Source: Archegozetes longisetosus
Taxonomy: Eukaryota; Arthropoda; Arachnida; Sarcoptiformes; Trhypochthoniidae
Length of the DNA stretch: 64,000 nucleotides
Assembly (NCBI GenBank): GCA_018873245.2
Contig: JAEMBT020000009.1
Coordinates: 7,253,288-7,317,287, forward strand
Direction: 5' to 3'
The notes below the pieces were generated by a model. The model was not told where the DNA came from. It was given only the letters and a program-made list of their open reading frames with translations, and searched no databases. This document shows, in pieces, positions 30,397 through 42,712 of this stretch (positions within the stretch are counted from its first letter, which is position 1; every line of letters starts with the position of its first letter). Made by a program: the position numbers and the translations under genes.

Positions 30397-31492
30397 TAGC
30401 CGTTATTAAGCAGGATTCAATAATAACTTCAGAAGGCGCACAGACGCACCACAATTACACAAATTACACATAATTGGGTTTTCTGACCACAAAGTAGTTA
30501 TTCAATCTCTGTCATTTGTTAATATTGATGATCCTGAAGCCTACGCTAATAATCTTGAGTGCAGCAATTGTTAGACCAAACGAGAGATTAAGTTGCGCTG
30601 CTCGAATAAACAAGTCAAACCAATATATCACTCAATATTTATTCTTTCGACGCCGTTTCAACCTTCTAGAAACTTCAAGTATAAAGTTTGTAACGTTTGT
30701 CCACGATGTTGCCGCTGCCAGGAACAGCCGATGCGCACTTATGTTAGGCCACTATCAATGTCCAGACTTTGATAAGCTGTTCCAGCGTATATGATGGAGA
30801 TCCATAGTGTAGGATACGTTACGTTGATGAATACACAAACCATTTAACACACAATAAAACAAAACTTTATTAATAAGTACCAAAAGAGAGGTCAGAGAAG
30901 TATGAATGAGAAGTAGGCTTAATGGCAGTATAAACATGAGCGAGTAATCTAAGCAAAAATGGATATATAATTAAATGTGTACAGAAAGTGATAAAAGGGC
31001 AGGGATTAGTAATGATTTTCTGGCTATTGACACAAGCGCCAGATTCGCATTATTATAATTCGTGTATACCCTGAACCTGGCAAGCAAGGCTTAAGTTGCT
31101 GGCTGCTAAATGTGTCCCTGATGGTGATTCAACTTAACTTGAAAGCGACTCTAGAAGTAATACTGAGATTTGATACGATGAGTTTTCCGAGATTTATTAG
31201 GATTGCTTAGTTAACCCTTCAACTTATAGTACTGAAAATTTTAAAAATTTAAATTCCCATCCCATGTGGCTCTTACCGGTGGGTGCTGGAACTATCATCG
31301 GGTAGGGTCTGGATTGAAAAGAGTCATATGGGATGCAAGTTTAGCCTTGTAAAATTTCTAGTACTATCGATCAAGGGTGGGGTTAAAGCAGACCACCTCT
31401 ATGTGATGCCCCTGGGTAATGCTAAGTCTACCAACAGTAGAATGTGGGCAACATAACTAGTAATACTGTGAAATAGAAAAATATTATTTAGG
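30397..31492. other. no confident gene
   Basis: Mixed sequence. A 92-codon open frame at 30516-30794 has no domain I recognise. A moderately GC-rich stretch at 31.25-31.45 kb has no coding frame or repeat partner that I recognise in the window. Confidence 0.35.
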
Positions 31493-31973
31493 GGTGAATC
31501 TGGGCTAATGGGTCTAAATGGGTTCCCGACCTCTCACCCCCAAGTGTGATATATCATTGGATCCAGTTCGTCAAGCTGAACATTTTGATACTACACTTGA
31601 CCACTTTTGATCCGAACCTGACCACTTCTGGACAACTCCAGACAGGAGTGACCGACCCCGCCAAGTGATATATCATTAAACTCAGGACATCGAACTGAAC
31701 ATTTTGATACCTCACTTGGTCAATTATCTCAAGTAGTTCTCGAGATATCCATCATTGTTTCGTTTAGTACCTCGTAATGGATAAACCTGGCTTTACCAAG
31801 TTTATCCATTTTCGAGGGGGTTAGGTCTCGGTGGCCAGAAGTGGTCAGGTTCGGGTTGGAAGTAGTCAAGTGTGGTATCAAAATGTTCAGCTCGACGAAC
31901 TGAATCCAATGATGTATTACACTTGGAGGTAGGGGATCGGGAACCCCCTTAGACCCATTAGCCCGGATTCACC
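31493..31973. mobile_element. palindromic F element, full copy (481 bp)
   Basis: Begins GGTGAATCTGGGCTAATGGG and ends with the reverse complement of the same sequence (CCCATTAGCCCGGATTCACC). The arms stay complementary for about 150 bp through ATATATCATTGGATCCAGTT, CGTCAAGCTGAACATTTTGA and CCGAACCTGACCACTTCTGG. A third, internal unit at about 31660-31730 repeats the same theme (AAGTGATATATCATTAAACT). Non-coding. Other copies lie at 48305-48730 and in part at 23465-23714, with a weaker relative near 63.77-63.9 kb. Confidence 0.8.
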
Positions 31974-31989
31974 CAAATTTCCAACTGAC

Positions 31990-32513
31990 TATGTATTGTT
32001 TACCTAAATTACAAGTATTTTGATGTAAAAATAATTTTTTCCATTGAGCTAAATATCGTAAGTTTAGGACATCAAAAAGAGTATAAAAGCAGAAATGATT
32101 TCTTATTAAGAACAGTCTTATTTCTTACTTCGTACTGTAAAGTATGTAAGAATACTCTCTTACTTTGTACTTATAGTATGTAAGAAATCATCTCTTACTT
32201 TGTACTGTATGGTATGTAAGAAAAGTAATAGTGAATAACTACTATTGTATCATTATATATTTGTATTAATGCAACAATGTTTATATTAAAAGTAAGTTAT
32301 AACTTATTCCTCTACTAAAGCACATTCTATCGAGTCCTACCAGACTCTCTGATAGAATTATAGGCAACGACGGATTGGGATCTTACATTGAGGCCCCGAT
32401 TCCAATTCGTTCAACTTGGACACATACACACACATACGAAAGGCTCTACATGAAGCATCTAGATCGGGTCCTTGGTATATAGATGATCCCTCGTCACAAA
32501 AATAAATGTGACA
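31990..32513 (+). mobile_element. LTR-like segment related to the solo LTR; left end unresolved
   Basis: Ends AAATAAATGTGACA, like the solo LTR at 24904-25539, and shares with it the last 200 bp: CTATCGAGTCC..CCAGACTCT, GGATCTTACAT.GA.GCCCC, TAGATCGGGTC, and GTCACAAAAATAA. A TATA-like box (AGTATAAAAGCAG) lies at about 32082, and three tandem repeats follow in the region expected of U3/R. No internal retrotransposon genes adjoin, and neither the left boundary nor a target duplication could be fixed. Confidence 0.6.
32105..32226. repeat. three tandem repeats of about 40-48 bp within the LTR-like segment
   Basis: Three units of the form TCTTACTT(C/T)GTAC...(A/G)GTATGTAAGA. Each is itself an imperfect palindrome (CTTAC...GTAAG). 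Their position just downstream of a TATA-like box resembles the repeated promoter elements found in many LTRs. Regulatory function is an inference. Confidence 0.75.
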
Positions 32514-33649
32514 ATACGAAGTCGTGAATAGTCAAAATATGTGCATATATGCTTAGGTACAGAAAAAGGGATGAAGCCTAAACTAGGGACAGAGAGAGGG
32601 GCGGCTTAGACTTTTGGACTCAGGGGTCATGGGGAGTCAGAGTATTTGCGTATCTATAATGACCCCATAAACTCGTTATTTATATCGGAATATTTCCGGA
32701 ATATAAACAATTACAATAGGGGATTGGGGTAAGTTTATAGAACACTTGTTCCTCCCAGAATCAAAACCGATCATTGTTCTCAAATTTTTTTAGAATTATA
32801 AATGGTAATATATTGTTTAGGAAAAAACAACTCTTAAATATCTTGAAGCACGTTCAATACGTACATTACATATGTTCAATAACTGCGATTCGCTACACTC
32901 TAATATCAACAATAATTTGACGGAGAAAATAACATTTCTATGTCTGAACGTTGTTTAGATTTGACTGAAAAATCAAGAAAAAATAATTTTGCTAGACATG
33001 TTAATTATAATGATATCATAGAGTTTGACTACGAATCTATGTCTGAAAACCTTTTGTTTTGAAAAATATAAAATAATATGAGGTCAGAAAATACTCAAAT
33101 AATTTTTTTGTGAAACTCAATCGCACAGATTCATTTGAAGCCAATAAAATTATTCTTAATGATAAGTTTAGAAAAGATTGAAAAATATTATGGGAACTTG
33201 CATTTTGAGTTTCATACCTAATCTGTTAAAACCAGCGTCTTAACATTAGCTAAGTTGAAAACATTGAAAAGTTTAAGATTTAATATTCCGAAGAATCATA
33301 GGCCATTTTATGATAACGTTAGATTAAAGGTTAATAATAAATCGAAAGAATGGGAAATGAAACAGTGATTAAGAAACAAAAAGTTGTTTAATTTTTTTAT
33401 TCGATTGAGATTTTTAAAAATGCTATGAATATTTAACTATTTATCAATGGAAGACATATTTTAGTCATTTCAGTAAATGAAGACGGATTTTAATTTATTA
33501 GATTACTTTTTAAAGCCATATACGATGTGTAAATTAAATATCTGATGGATTTATTTTTGAAATATAGTTGGAGAAGCTTTAAAGATTTTTACATTAAATT
33601 TATTGAAATAAAGGAATAATAGGAAATTATGTGAGGATATGCTCAGATA
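32514..33649. other. no gene seen
   Basis: Mostly AT-rich, with one GC-richer patch at 32.57-32.66 kb. A short broken frame at 32.94-33.06 kb (MSERCLDLTEKSRKN) shows no known domain. Part of the stretch may belong to the mariner-like relic that follows, but it is too decayed to assign. Confidence 0.4.
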
Positions 33650-33800
33650 TCCCTTAACCCTCTTGATTGTTTTCTATGGGATTACCTAAGAGGTAATGTT
33701 TTTGCTTACGATCCTCAGACAATCGAAGTACTCTAAAAACTAATTGAAGATGAAATTAATGCCAATTTCAAATGATGTTATCAATGACGTGAACAAAAAT
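33650..33800 (+). pseudogene. mariner-type transposase C-terminal fragment
   Basis: One frame reads SLNPLDCFLWDYLRGNVFAY then DPQTIEVL, a stop, KLIEDEINANF, and further stops. This matches the SPDLxPxDyFLWGxLKdkVY.xxPxTxeeLkxxI..EI block of mariner/SETMAR-like transposases, which includes the third catalytic Asp region; here the Asp before L is lost. No terminal repeats or upstream coding region were recognised. Confidence 0.65.
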
Positions 33801-34751
33801 TCTCAATTACGACTCAAAAGCACGCATCAGCGTAATGGTTGGCATATCGAGCATATTCACACATAATTTCCTCTTATTCCTTTATTTAAATAATAAATTT
33901 CATGTAAAAATCTTTAAAACTTATTAAACGGCTTCAAAAATAAACCCACTAGGTATTTAATTTATATCCTGTATTTTATTCGATATTTTTGTAATTATAT
34001 ATGCATTAAAGTTATTTAATCAATGTACCATAATCTGTGTACCAGATTTTGTAATTCAAACATTCTATAGGTAAGATTGATTCAAATACAGCATATTCTA
34101 CATAAAATCCCTCAAAATTGTTACAACTCTCTTATCTCCAGACATAATGACGTTACAGAAGGCCAAAATATTGCAATCCAACAGCACTTTCTTGGCGTAA
34201 GTTTCGCCTGCGATGTTGAAAATGCGCCTGATGAAAATGACAGCAAAATATTAGAAGTAAATCTAATGACATTTAGTATTTGAACACCGTTGGGTCTCAT
34301 TCTTGGCTGAATTTTAGTACTTCTTAATAATATATCCAGATGATATATCGTTTTAAATAAATAACGGAAGATCTTTCTTTTATTCTAACAAAAGTTTTGG
34401 CCTCTTAAGGAAGAATTTTTTAAAATAATTTTAGAACTGATGAAACCATATTAGTGTTGAGCGCAATGCTATTTAAGATTATGAACATGAATTAAGCCAG
34501 TTTTGAAAATTTTTGAGTGTTCTATTCGAGTATCAATTAAATGCGTTTTTATACAACTAACTCTATTCAAATTTTGTTCAGTTGTAAAAAACTTGACATT
34601 TAAAGTGCAACTTCAATATAAATTCAGTCAAACAGTAAGTGTACTATAGAAATGATCCCTCATTACAGTTTTTGATGCCATGTGTTTGTGTTTATGTTTG
34701 ATTTACTAAATGAGTTTAATTTGATAATTAATTGATTTATGACTTAAAACA
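33801..34751. other. no gene seen; upstream region of the F-box gene
   Basis: AT-rich. An open frame at 34077-34283 has no recognised domain. The last few hundred bases should include the F-box gene's promoter and 5' UTR; the sequence is too AT-rich to pick out a TATA box with confidence. Confidence 0.35.
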
Positions 34752-36254
34752 ATGGCAAACAAGAGGTCGAAAATGCAATTAAGAAGTGACACAAGAAATC
34801 ATCAATCATTTAGTTCTCGTATTTGTGACGACTTATGCGAAGTTATATTAAGTTATTTGTCATTTGAAGAAAAAATACGCTATGAATGTGTCTCAAAACA
34901 ATGGAACAAATTAATATTTAATAAACAAAACAGTTTAGAAGTAATTCGTTGGTCGAGTAATGATTCCAATAATTTGATACAATTAGCCAATTGCTGGCAA
35001 AACAATAGATATAAGTATATTTTGAATTTGAACGCTTTTCAAACTGTTTTGAATAAGTCTAAACACATCCATCAAATTATTTTCAATTGTGATGAATCTA
35101 ATAGTGAACCTGCTTTGAAATTAATTATCAAATATTGCAGTTATTTGAACGAAATTAAGTTTAATTTTAATAAAATAAGTGATCGAACTTTAAAACGATT
35201 TGGACAACAATTTGGGCAAAAGTTACGAATTATTCATTTTTTAAACACAAGCACTGAATACAATAATAAGTATAAAACTCTTTTGAAACTTTGTCCCAAT
35301 TTGACTCAAGTCAACAAAGGATTTGATAATTATTTGTCAATGTTTGTTGACAACAATCAGGTATTAGTGCCTAAACTGGAAAAAGTTATAATAAACTATG
35401 AAATAGAAGACAACCAAACTCTCAAAACATTAGTCGATAAGTGGGAAAATAGTTTGAAAACTATTGAAATCATGACTTATGACGAAAACTCCGTCAATTC
35501 TTTATCGCAATTAGTAAAGCGCTTAAAGCTTTTGAAAGAATTCAAACTAGATCTGGAGGCTGTTGTTGCAAATTGTTCATTATTTGCAAGTCATTTGCGA
35601 TCAATTGCTATAAAATGCAATCAAATAAATAGATTGGAACTGACATTTGGTTGTGTTAATCAAACTCTTGACAACCAAATAATTAAAATACTGCCTCATT
35701 TTCAAAATCTAAAGTACTTGGAGTTCGAGATATTCAGTGAATTTGACGAAGAAGATCATGACAATCATGAAATACTTAGTGAATCTCTGAAAGATTGCAA
35801 AAACTTAATTCATTTAAAGTTGGATAGCATCAAAATAAGTGATTCATTTTTCAAAGACATTCACTCATATTTACCAAAACTTAAACATTTGCATATTGGA
35901 GTTAATAATATTACAGATACAGCTCTACATTCATTGGCAAAGCTGAAAGACTTACAATTCATTTCTATTGATTCGGACGAAAATGAAGCGTTTCCTGATG
36001 TAACGGATATAGGAATCGGTGATATTATCAACAATTGCCATCAAATCAGATCGATTAACTTCAATTCACGCCCTAATATAACAAATAAAACTACTGAACT
36101 ACTAATTAAACTTGCATTAAGCAAACCTAAAGTTCAGTTTGAACACTTTTTCAGCTTTATTGGGTATGAAGATGACATTTCCGACCATCAGTTTACGACT
36201 ATTGATCTAAAGGATTTCGGCGATTTGCCTACAAATTTAGTCATTGATTATTAG
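34752..36254 (+). CDS. F-box / leucine-rich-repeat protein, intronless, 500 aa
   Basis: Probable substrate-recognition subunit of an SCF (Skp1-cullin-F-box) ubiquitin ligase. Residues about 22-60 (RICDDLCEVILSYLSFEEKI, then RYECVSKQWNKLIF) form an F-box with the usual L...ILSYL....K.....VSKxW pattern. The rest is a series of degenerate leucine-rich repeats (for example LKYLEFEIFSEF, LIHLKLDSIKISDSFF, LPKLKHLHIGVNNITDTAL, NCHQIRSINFNS), as in FBXL proteins. The start is the first ATG of the open frame, after an AT-rich leader. The frame is uninterrupted. AATAAATAAA lies about 40 nt after the stop. It is convergent with the Rab3GAP1 gene. The substrate is unknown; lineage-expanded F-box/LRR genes are common in arthropods. 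Confidence 0.85.
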   Translation: MANKRSKMQLRSDTRNHQSFSSRICDDLCEVILSYLSFEEKIRYECVSKQWNKLIFNKQNSLEVIRWSSNDSNNLIQLANCWQNNRYKYILNLNAFQTVLNKSKHIHQIIFNCDESNSEPALKLIIKYCSYLNEIKFNFNKISDRTLKRFGQQFGQKLRIIHFLNTSTEYNNKYKTLLKLCPNLTQVNKGFDNYLSMFVDNNQVLVPKLEKVIINYEIEDNQTLKTLVDKWENSLKTIEIMTYDENSVNSLSQLVKRLKLLKEFKLDLEAVVANCSLFASHLRSIAIKCNQINRLELTFGCVNQTLDNQIIKILPHFQNLKYLEFEIFSEFDEEDHDNHEILSESLKDCKNLIHLKLDSIKISDSFFKDIHSYLPKLKHLHIGVNNITDTALHSLAKLKDLQFISIDSDENEAFPDVTDIGIGDIINNCHQIRSINFNSRPNITNKTTELLIKLALSKPKVQFEHFFSFIGYEDDISDHQFTTIDLKDFGDLPTNLVIDY

Positions 36255-36864
36255 TACAGTTGAAGGTTTTTATTAGTTTTTACTATCTTTTTATAATAAA
36301 TAAATTTAAATAACGTTTCAATAGTACGTTGAAAACTTTAAATGTATGTTATCTTCATAACATTCATAATTTTATATTAGATTGTTTTGTTAGAGATTTA
36401 TTAAATTTTTCTTTAATTTAAAACATTTATATTAAGTTTTGATGACAACTCGAAAATTATATTTTAATTGCTGACATTTCAGTTTATAAGCTTTGCATTC
36501 AACTTGAGTTTAAAAACATTTCAATTTTATTGCAATCCTGAGTAGAGGCAATTGTGCTAAAGGCTTAAAAAAGCATCAAATCTCCAAATTTGAAAGAATA
36601 TTTCTTCATCTCTAATCATAAGTACCAGTAATTAGGAATTGAATTAAAAACTTACATAAGAAATTAATAGTTATTTTGTAATAACTATAAGAAATGTTTA
36701 GAAATAACTAAAAGATATGTTTTTTTCATTAATTGTAATCATGAAAAATGACTTTATTACTCGATAAACTTCACATATAAACAATTGTTTTAAATATCTA
36801 AAAATATTATCCCAAATATATTTTATATAATAATAAAGTAGATCTTATTTATAATTTTTATAAA
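36255..36864. other. convergent 3' intergenic region
   Basis: AT-rich spacer between the 3' ends of the F-box gene (+) and the Rab3GAP1 gene (-). It contains AATAAA-type signals on both strands (about 36294 on +, about 36757 on -) and no coding frame. Confidence 0.5.
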
Positions 36865-39836
36865 TCAAAAATAAGTGATGTCTTCACTGAAAGCACCGGC
36901 AAGTCTAAACTCACCCGCAGAAAGCAAACAATACATTCTTTGCGGGACTTGTCTCGAGTAAGAGTTGGGTCTTGGAATAGAAACACGAAATATGAACTCT
37001 TTAGCCATAGGACTGGGTAATTTCGAAACATAAAGTGCTCGTTCATTTGAATCTCGTTCACCAACACTTGTATTTGACTCATAAATAAATAGTTGACTTT
37101 CTAGAAACATTCTTCGGACCAATTTTCCAAAATAACCATAACTCGAAAACTCAACTTCTGGTTCCGCCATTAGTCTAAAAACAAATTTTCGAATTTCTTC
37201 TACTTTACTCATTTTCGGGTCTATTTCTAAATCATCAGCAATTTTAAACTTCTTCATTAGTGACTCAAACTGATTAATCTTCAGTTCATTATCTCTAATC
37301 AAACTGAAAGTAGATTCGAATTCATTATTTTCGCAATTACTAATAATTAAATCTTTATTGAATGGAAAATCATTTTCTCCAAAATTCAATTGACTTCTCT
37401 TCTCAACCAACTGAATAACAGCACAATTGATAACTATAGGCATCAATAAGTCTATCAAATCGGTAACAGTTAATGAAGCGAAATAATGCAACACTTTCTC
37501 GGCTTCTTTTGTATAGTCAAAAAGTCTCTTCTGTCGATGGGCTGGAACTGGTTTGGCGCTATCCCAGGCCTCGCGCCACACATTTCCAGGTACTTGAAAC
37601 CTGGAACTCAAAACTCCTTTCCTATTATCACTACTTGTGTCATTATTTTCGATCCAATCTCTAGGCGAATGCCAGCGAACAAAGTCTTCAAGAACTGATC
37701 CAACATTTGCCGCTTTGAACGCTTCCATATCTGATAAAAGGCTCGCGCTTTGCATTCGAGCTCTTAGTGAGGCACTTTCAGAAGAAGTTCCCAATTTTGA
37801 TAATATAGTCAACTGCTCGTTAACCATATCTTCAGTCATTGGTGGCGGATCTTGTGTTACAGGAATATAAAGCGGTTCTAATTCATTGTTCAATAATTTC
37901 AAATCACCACATTTAGAAAGTCTTCCTTCAGGTTTAGTCGCAATTAAATCTTCGTTGCTTTCAACATTAGACTGTTCTTCGTTGCAGTCAAAGAACTCGT
38001 CGTCGCTGTCATTGTTCTTAACTTCATTCAATCTTGATTCTCTTTTGATCTTCTGTTCAATACAACAGTTCAACATTTGTAGCTTTTGGTGCAATAAACA
38101 CATCCCAAGATTGGGAATACCAGTCATTAAGTGAGGCAAAATTTTTGATTCTTCCCAATAATGTCTCAATTGACAAATAATCTCCTTCCACATGTGCGCA
38201 ATATCTGCCAGTTCTTTATAACTATAATGAATATTACATAAAGTAATAGCTATCCTCCACGAAAGGCTATTAACGGGCGCAGATTTCATAGATCTCATGT
38301 CTAACTGACTATCAACTAATTGGTCAACTAACTTATCATTAAATATTGAATTAATTGATTGTTCTTTAATCCACTTCGGTCTATTCCACAATAGTTTAGT
38401 CTGAAATTGAGGCAAGCTGACATTTAGAGGACTCGGATTTGTTAATCGACTCAACGCCTGCTTGAACTCTATCTCAGCGTCTTTTGCATCACTTTCAGCA
38501 ATCAGTTTGCCTAGTATTTGATCATTCTTTGCCCAACACTTCTTCAGAGATAGCAGTAAGCTGATTGAATCACTTAACGAACACTTAAGTGAATCTCTGA
38601 ACAATATTCTCAACGACCAATTGGGTGCATTGAAGGGGTCGAGATCGCTATGAACTGCAGAGTCGACTATCACTTCTTCAGAAAGTGAGGGCCACGTAGT
38701 CGCTAATTGTAAGTCAAGTATTGGCTCTTCAGTCAATTTCCAAATGAGTTTATTAAACGAACTACTATCAGTTTTTGACTCTTTTGACTCATAGGTCTCC
38801 ACATTATCATCAATTTCATCATCAGCCAAGATCTGATGTCTCCATTCAAGCGGCCATTGATTCAAAGAATGAGTAAAACGTATTGATATCATGACAGGAG
38901 ATGTTTCAGCAATTGGGGACATGAGTTTTTCTTTAAACAGATTTAAGAGTTCTGACAGATACCGATAAGGACTTGGAATGTCTTTGAAGTGGATCATATC
39001 GAAATAGGTTCTCATACTATCGTTACCACAGATGCCTGTATAAAACCTCCGTTGTCTTTGACTTAATTGACAAAAGAAAGGTATCGAACAGTTTGTATTG
39101 TTCAGAGCGATTGAGGCTGAACTTAGTAGTAGTTTTGCGCGATCTTCAGTTGTAATCGATTCGTTATTTCCAGCTGGTGATAGTATTATAAATGATCGCA
39201 AACCAAACCAACGAACCAAGCAGTGAGACTTGGCTGGAAAGTCATTTTCTTTGTGCATCATATCGTTGCAAGCAATCGGTATTTGGATTAATTGGCTTTC
39301 GTCTGTATTTGACGCTATTTTTGAGTAAACAAATAGTAAAACATATGCTTTAGATTTGCTTTCAATTGGAGTAAAACTATTAGTTTGAGTTGTATGAAAA
39401 AAGTTGCACATTATTTTTAAAGTTTTCTCAGTAAATATGAAATTAAAAAATAACAAAACTCGAAAAATGATCGTATTTAAAACCAGAAAAATATAAAAAG
39501 TGAATAGAAAGAAGAAATGAAACTCGACAAAGTAAATAATAAATGAATTAATGACAGCTTACAGTCAAGTGGTTTATAATTATGCTTAACATTTTGATCA
39601 GTTTCATCTAAATAGTGGTAAACAATAGTAAAGAGTATTTTTCCAAATTTAATAGATTCGTATTTTTCACTCCATTTGCTGTTAGTATAAATTTTAGAAT
39701 TAACGTTGCAATCAGTTTCTGATTCTTTTCCACATAAATTCCATTGAGTTATTATTTCTTCTAGATTTGATATAAATCTCTCCCAATCCGAAGATGTCGT
39801 GAAATCTGTTATCTCAAATACTTCTTCTTCAAACAT
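36865..39836 (-). CDS. RAB3GAP1: Rab3 GTPase-activating protein catalytic subunit, two exons, about 907 aa
   Basis: Catalytic half of the Rab3GAP heterodimer, which stimulates GTP hydrolysis on Rab3 and acts as an exchange factor for Rab18; it works at synaptic vesicles, the ER and lipid droplets (family knowledge). Exon 1 is 39836-39563 and exon 2 is 39314-36865, joined in phase 1 by a 248-nt GT-AG intron. Diagnostic blocks in order: VFEITDFTTSSDWERFIS at the N-terminus, ENDFPAKSHCLVRWFGLRSF, LATTWPSLSEEVIVD...HSDLDPFNAPNWSLR, LLHQKLQMLNCCIE, DDEFFDCNE, LYIPVTQDPPPMTEDM, RARMQSASLLSDMEAFKAAN, EDFVRWHSPRDWIE, RQKRLFDYTKEAEKVLHYF, and C-terminal VPQRMYCLLSAGEFRLAGAF. Slightly shorter than the vertebrate protein (about 980 aa), with no break. 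Convergent with the F-box gene. Confidence 0.95.
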
Positions 39837-40721
39837 ATTTTATTGATTGTTCATTCACATATAGATGAGTTGTGTTTCTAATGCAGAGTGATTCACCATT
39901 TAACTCAGTACATTGTTATGAAATGTTTAGTGAATGTCAACAAATATAGAGCGCATGTCTTGTAACTAAAGGGTTTCTCACATAGCTTGTAATTCATTTA
40001 ACTGCGATTTCTTTTTATATTCAATTATAAATCAATATAACTATCAATTATTTTGCAGTAAATTTAAATTTTATTTTCAAAAACTTTCAGATAGTTTACA
40101 AACTTTGTTTTTAAAGTTGACTGTATATTTCTATAATAAAAATTTATTTTCTCAAACATGTGTAAACTTTGAAACTCTTAAAACCTTAGATTTTATAAAG
40201 ATTATGATGAGCTAGTGCACAAATTTCGATAGATTTTTTTCTATAGAAAGCTATAGAAAACATTGAATCTAATTAGAAATTGAAATAATTAATTTGTAAA
40301 CTCATTTAACGATCAAAAAAATTCTTTTTTAACTGCATTACAATTCAATCAAAACTTTAGGGCTATGCTCAATTCAATAATGTTTTAGGATTTGAGATCT
40401 CATGTCTTAAATCTAATTGAAAATTACATTAACAAATATTGGCGCGTCTCAACATGATTTGAGAGTATAATTAAATTTGATAGAGAATCGTATTGTCAAA
40501 ACTTGTCAAATATGCCAACTATCTTACGTATAAATTATCTTTGATTATAAAACATTGAATAAAAAAACAATATTTTGAAAAATCTAATAAATATTAAAAA
40601 AAATCAAACTGAGATCACACATAAAATGACTATAAATTACGAGTAAGATTCAAATATTCGACCAGATCAGAAAATAAGTGCAAATAAAAACTCAGAATAG
40701 TTGTTGATCTTTAAATTAGGC
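39837..40721. other. no gene seen
   Basis: AT-rich DNA between the Rab3GAP1 promoter side and the 3' end of the SDR gene; nothing recognisable. Confidence 0.5.
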
Positions 40722-41625
40722 TCAAATATTAAGAGATCCTCCGTCAGCTATCAATGAGATACCAGTTATAAATGAAGCGTCATTTGATGCTAAATAGGCG
40801 ACAGCATTTGCAATGTCTTCGCATTCACCGACACGACCGATCGGATACTGTTTAGCCCTTTCGGCTCTTTTTGCTTCAATCACTTCTTTCGAAAGGCCCA
40901 TCGATTCATCGAAATTAGTCTTAACAACAGCTGGACTACAAATAAACATCATTTGATTACTCGAGATTTGATAATTAGAAAATTGTTTGACTCACTTAAT
41001 AGAATTAACACGAATGCCTTTTGGGCCCAATTCTAATGATAGACATTTGGTGAACATGTCTAATGCACTTTTTGCCATACAATAGGGTATCTGTGCTTTT
41101 CTCTAATCAAATAAATCATAAAAACGATTAAGTTTGAAAAGCCTGCATTAAAACTTAAATTACCGGTTTGATCGCCAGAACACTCGACATATTGATGATA
41201 ACTCCTTTAGTGAACTCCAAGTACTTAACGGCCAATTGCGTGACCAAAACAACTGAACGAAGATTTATATTAATTATTGAATCGAAAGCCTTAATAAAGT
41301 CTGGATCACTAAAAGTAGTGAGAGTTCCAGCGCCAGCGTTGTTCACCAGTATATCGAGTTTACCCAATCTATGAACCGTTGTGTCAACCAATCGTTTGCA
41401 GTCTTCATCTTTGGTGAGATCTGCTACTATTTCTAGTGGTTTGGCGTTATTTGGCGAAACATTTTCACATTGCTTAGCAACTTCTGATACATTGTCCGAC
41501 GATCGACCGGTGATCACTACTAATGCACCAAATTTTGATAAAGTAATCGCCGTTTGGGCACCGATTCCTGAACTGGAACCTGTAATTAGTGCCACTTTGC
41601 CGGTAAAGTCGTAACTGTTTGCCAT
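40722..41625 (-). CDS. short-chain dehydrogenase/reductase, three exons, 256 aa
   Basis: NAD(P)-dependent oxidoreductase of the classical SDR family; the substrate cannot be told from sequence. Exons: 41625-41164, 41090-40996, 40935-40722, with 73- and 60-nt introns and phase-consistent junctions (0 and 2). Motifs: cofactor site TGSSSGIG near the N-terminus; NNAG; the catalytic Ser in IINMSSV; the catalytic Tyr and Lys in [24 protein letters not shown]; and C-terminal [16 protein letters not shown]. Length and motif spacing are typical of the FabG/DHRS-like cytosolic SDRs expanded in nematodes and arthropods. The start is the only ATG upstream of the glycine motif. No targeting peptide is seen. 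Confidence 0.92.
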
Positions 41626-42712
41626 TTTTTACTGATTTCGATTAGAAACATATGCGAACATTTTGTATGTATGAAATGTTTCAAATATCCCTTATGTAAT
41701 GCTTGTTTCTCAGTCACTCTTCAGGCGCTAAATCCAAAAATGCACGAAAAAACGCCAAAACTATTAATATGGTTAACATATGAACAACAAAATGAATTTT
41801 ATTTTTGAGAAGAATTACAAAAAATTATAATAATTCTTAAGGTATATTCAAAAATGAACTGCACATTTTAAAAGATAAATTTTCATGTATGCATCAATAT
41901 GACTGAATAGTTTTCAAAATTGATAATTTATAAATCATGAAACAAATGAGTAAATTGTTTGAATTATTTCAAATTTGAGGCTTATTTAAGTAATTTTTAA
42001 AAATTTCGTACTGTTTCATAGCATTAATGGGTATGACTAGTTCTCGTCAATACTCAACTGTTGTGACTACAATTTGTAAGTCATAACTTTTGATATATAA
42101 AAAACTTTTCCTTTGTTAACTTCAAAAAACTTATAAAGTTTTCTCTAAAAGTATTTATTACATTCTTTCTTTATTAGTTGACATAATTTCAAAGCTTTCC
42201 ATGGATTTTAGATTTTGCGCCGAAAGTGCGCTTAAACAATTCTTTTGTTGTTAATTAGTATCAAAGAGCTTTGGCTCTTTGTTTCGAATTCTTTAAAGAT
42301 CTTTGAAATTAATGTTATGTTTAGCTTAAGCTTCAGATTAGTTAATTAGGAAATTAGCCTAAGATATTCAATTTGTTAAACCGATACTTTCTTCAATGCG
42401 GTTGTCCATAAAGATAAGCTCTCTTTGCCTAGCTTTCAGTTAATGTGCTATGATTTGTGACTAGTGCGACTAAAAGTAAAAACTTAACTCCTTAAAGTCT
42501 TATAAAAAAAATTCAAAAAATTCCTGGAGATTTCCTAGAGTTAAAAGAAATTATCTTTAAATTACTTTATTTAATGAATTAATACATAATTGGTAGAGAT
42601 GGGAAATTTGGGAAAAATTTAAGACAGTTATTGGGACATAAATTGGGACACAAAAAAGTTATTTCTGGGACAAATTTTGAGACATTAGAAAATCAAAATT
42701 CAATATTTATTC
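41626..42712. other. no gene seen; right end contains hAT-2 terminal sequence
   Basis: AT-rich upstream region of the SDR gene. At 42594-42690 the repeated motif TTGGGACA/CTGGGACAAA and TAGAGATGGGAAATTTGGGA look like the terminal and subterminal part of the hAT element whose transposase follows. The opposite end was not found. Confidence 0.45.

Noticed and set aside
30516..30794. 92-aa plus-strand open frame
   Set aside because: No recognised domain, mixed composition, no splice or start context to support it.
31260..31460. possible tRNA or other RNA gene in a GC-rich patch
   Set aside because: No acceptable cloverleaf or A/B box pair could be traced by eye.
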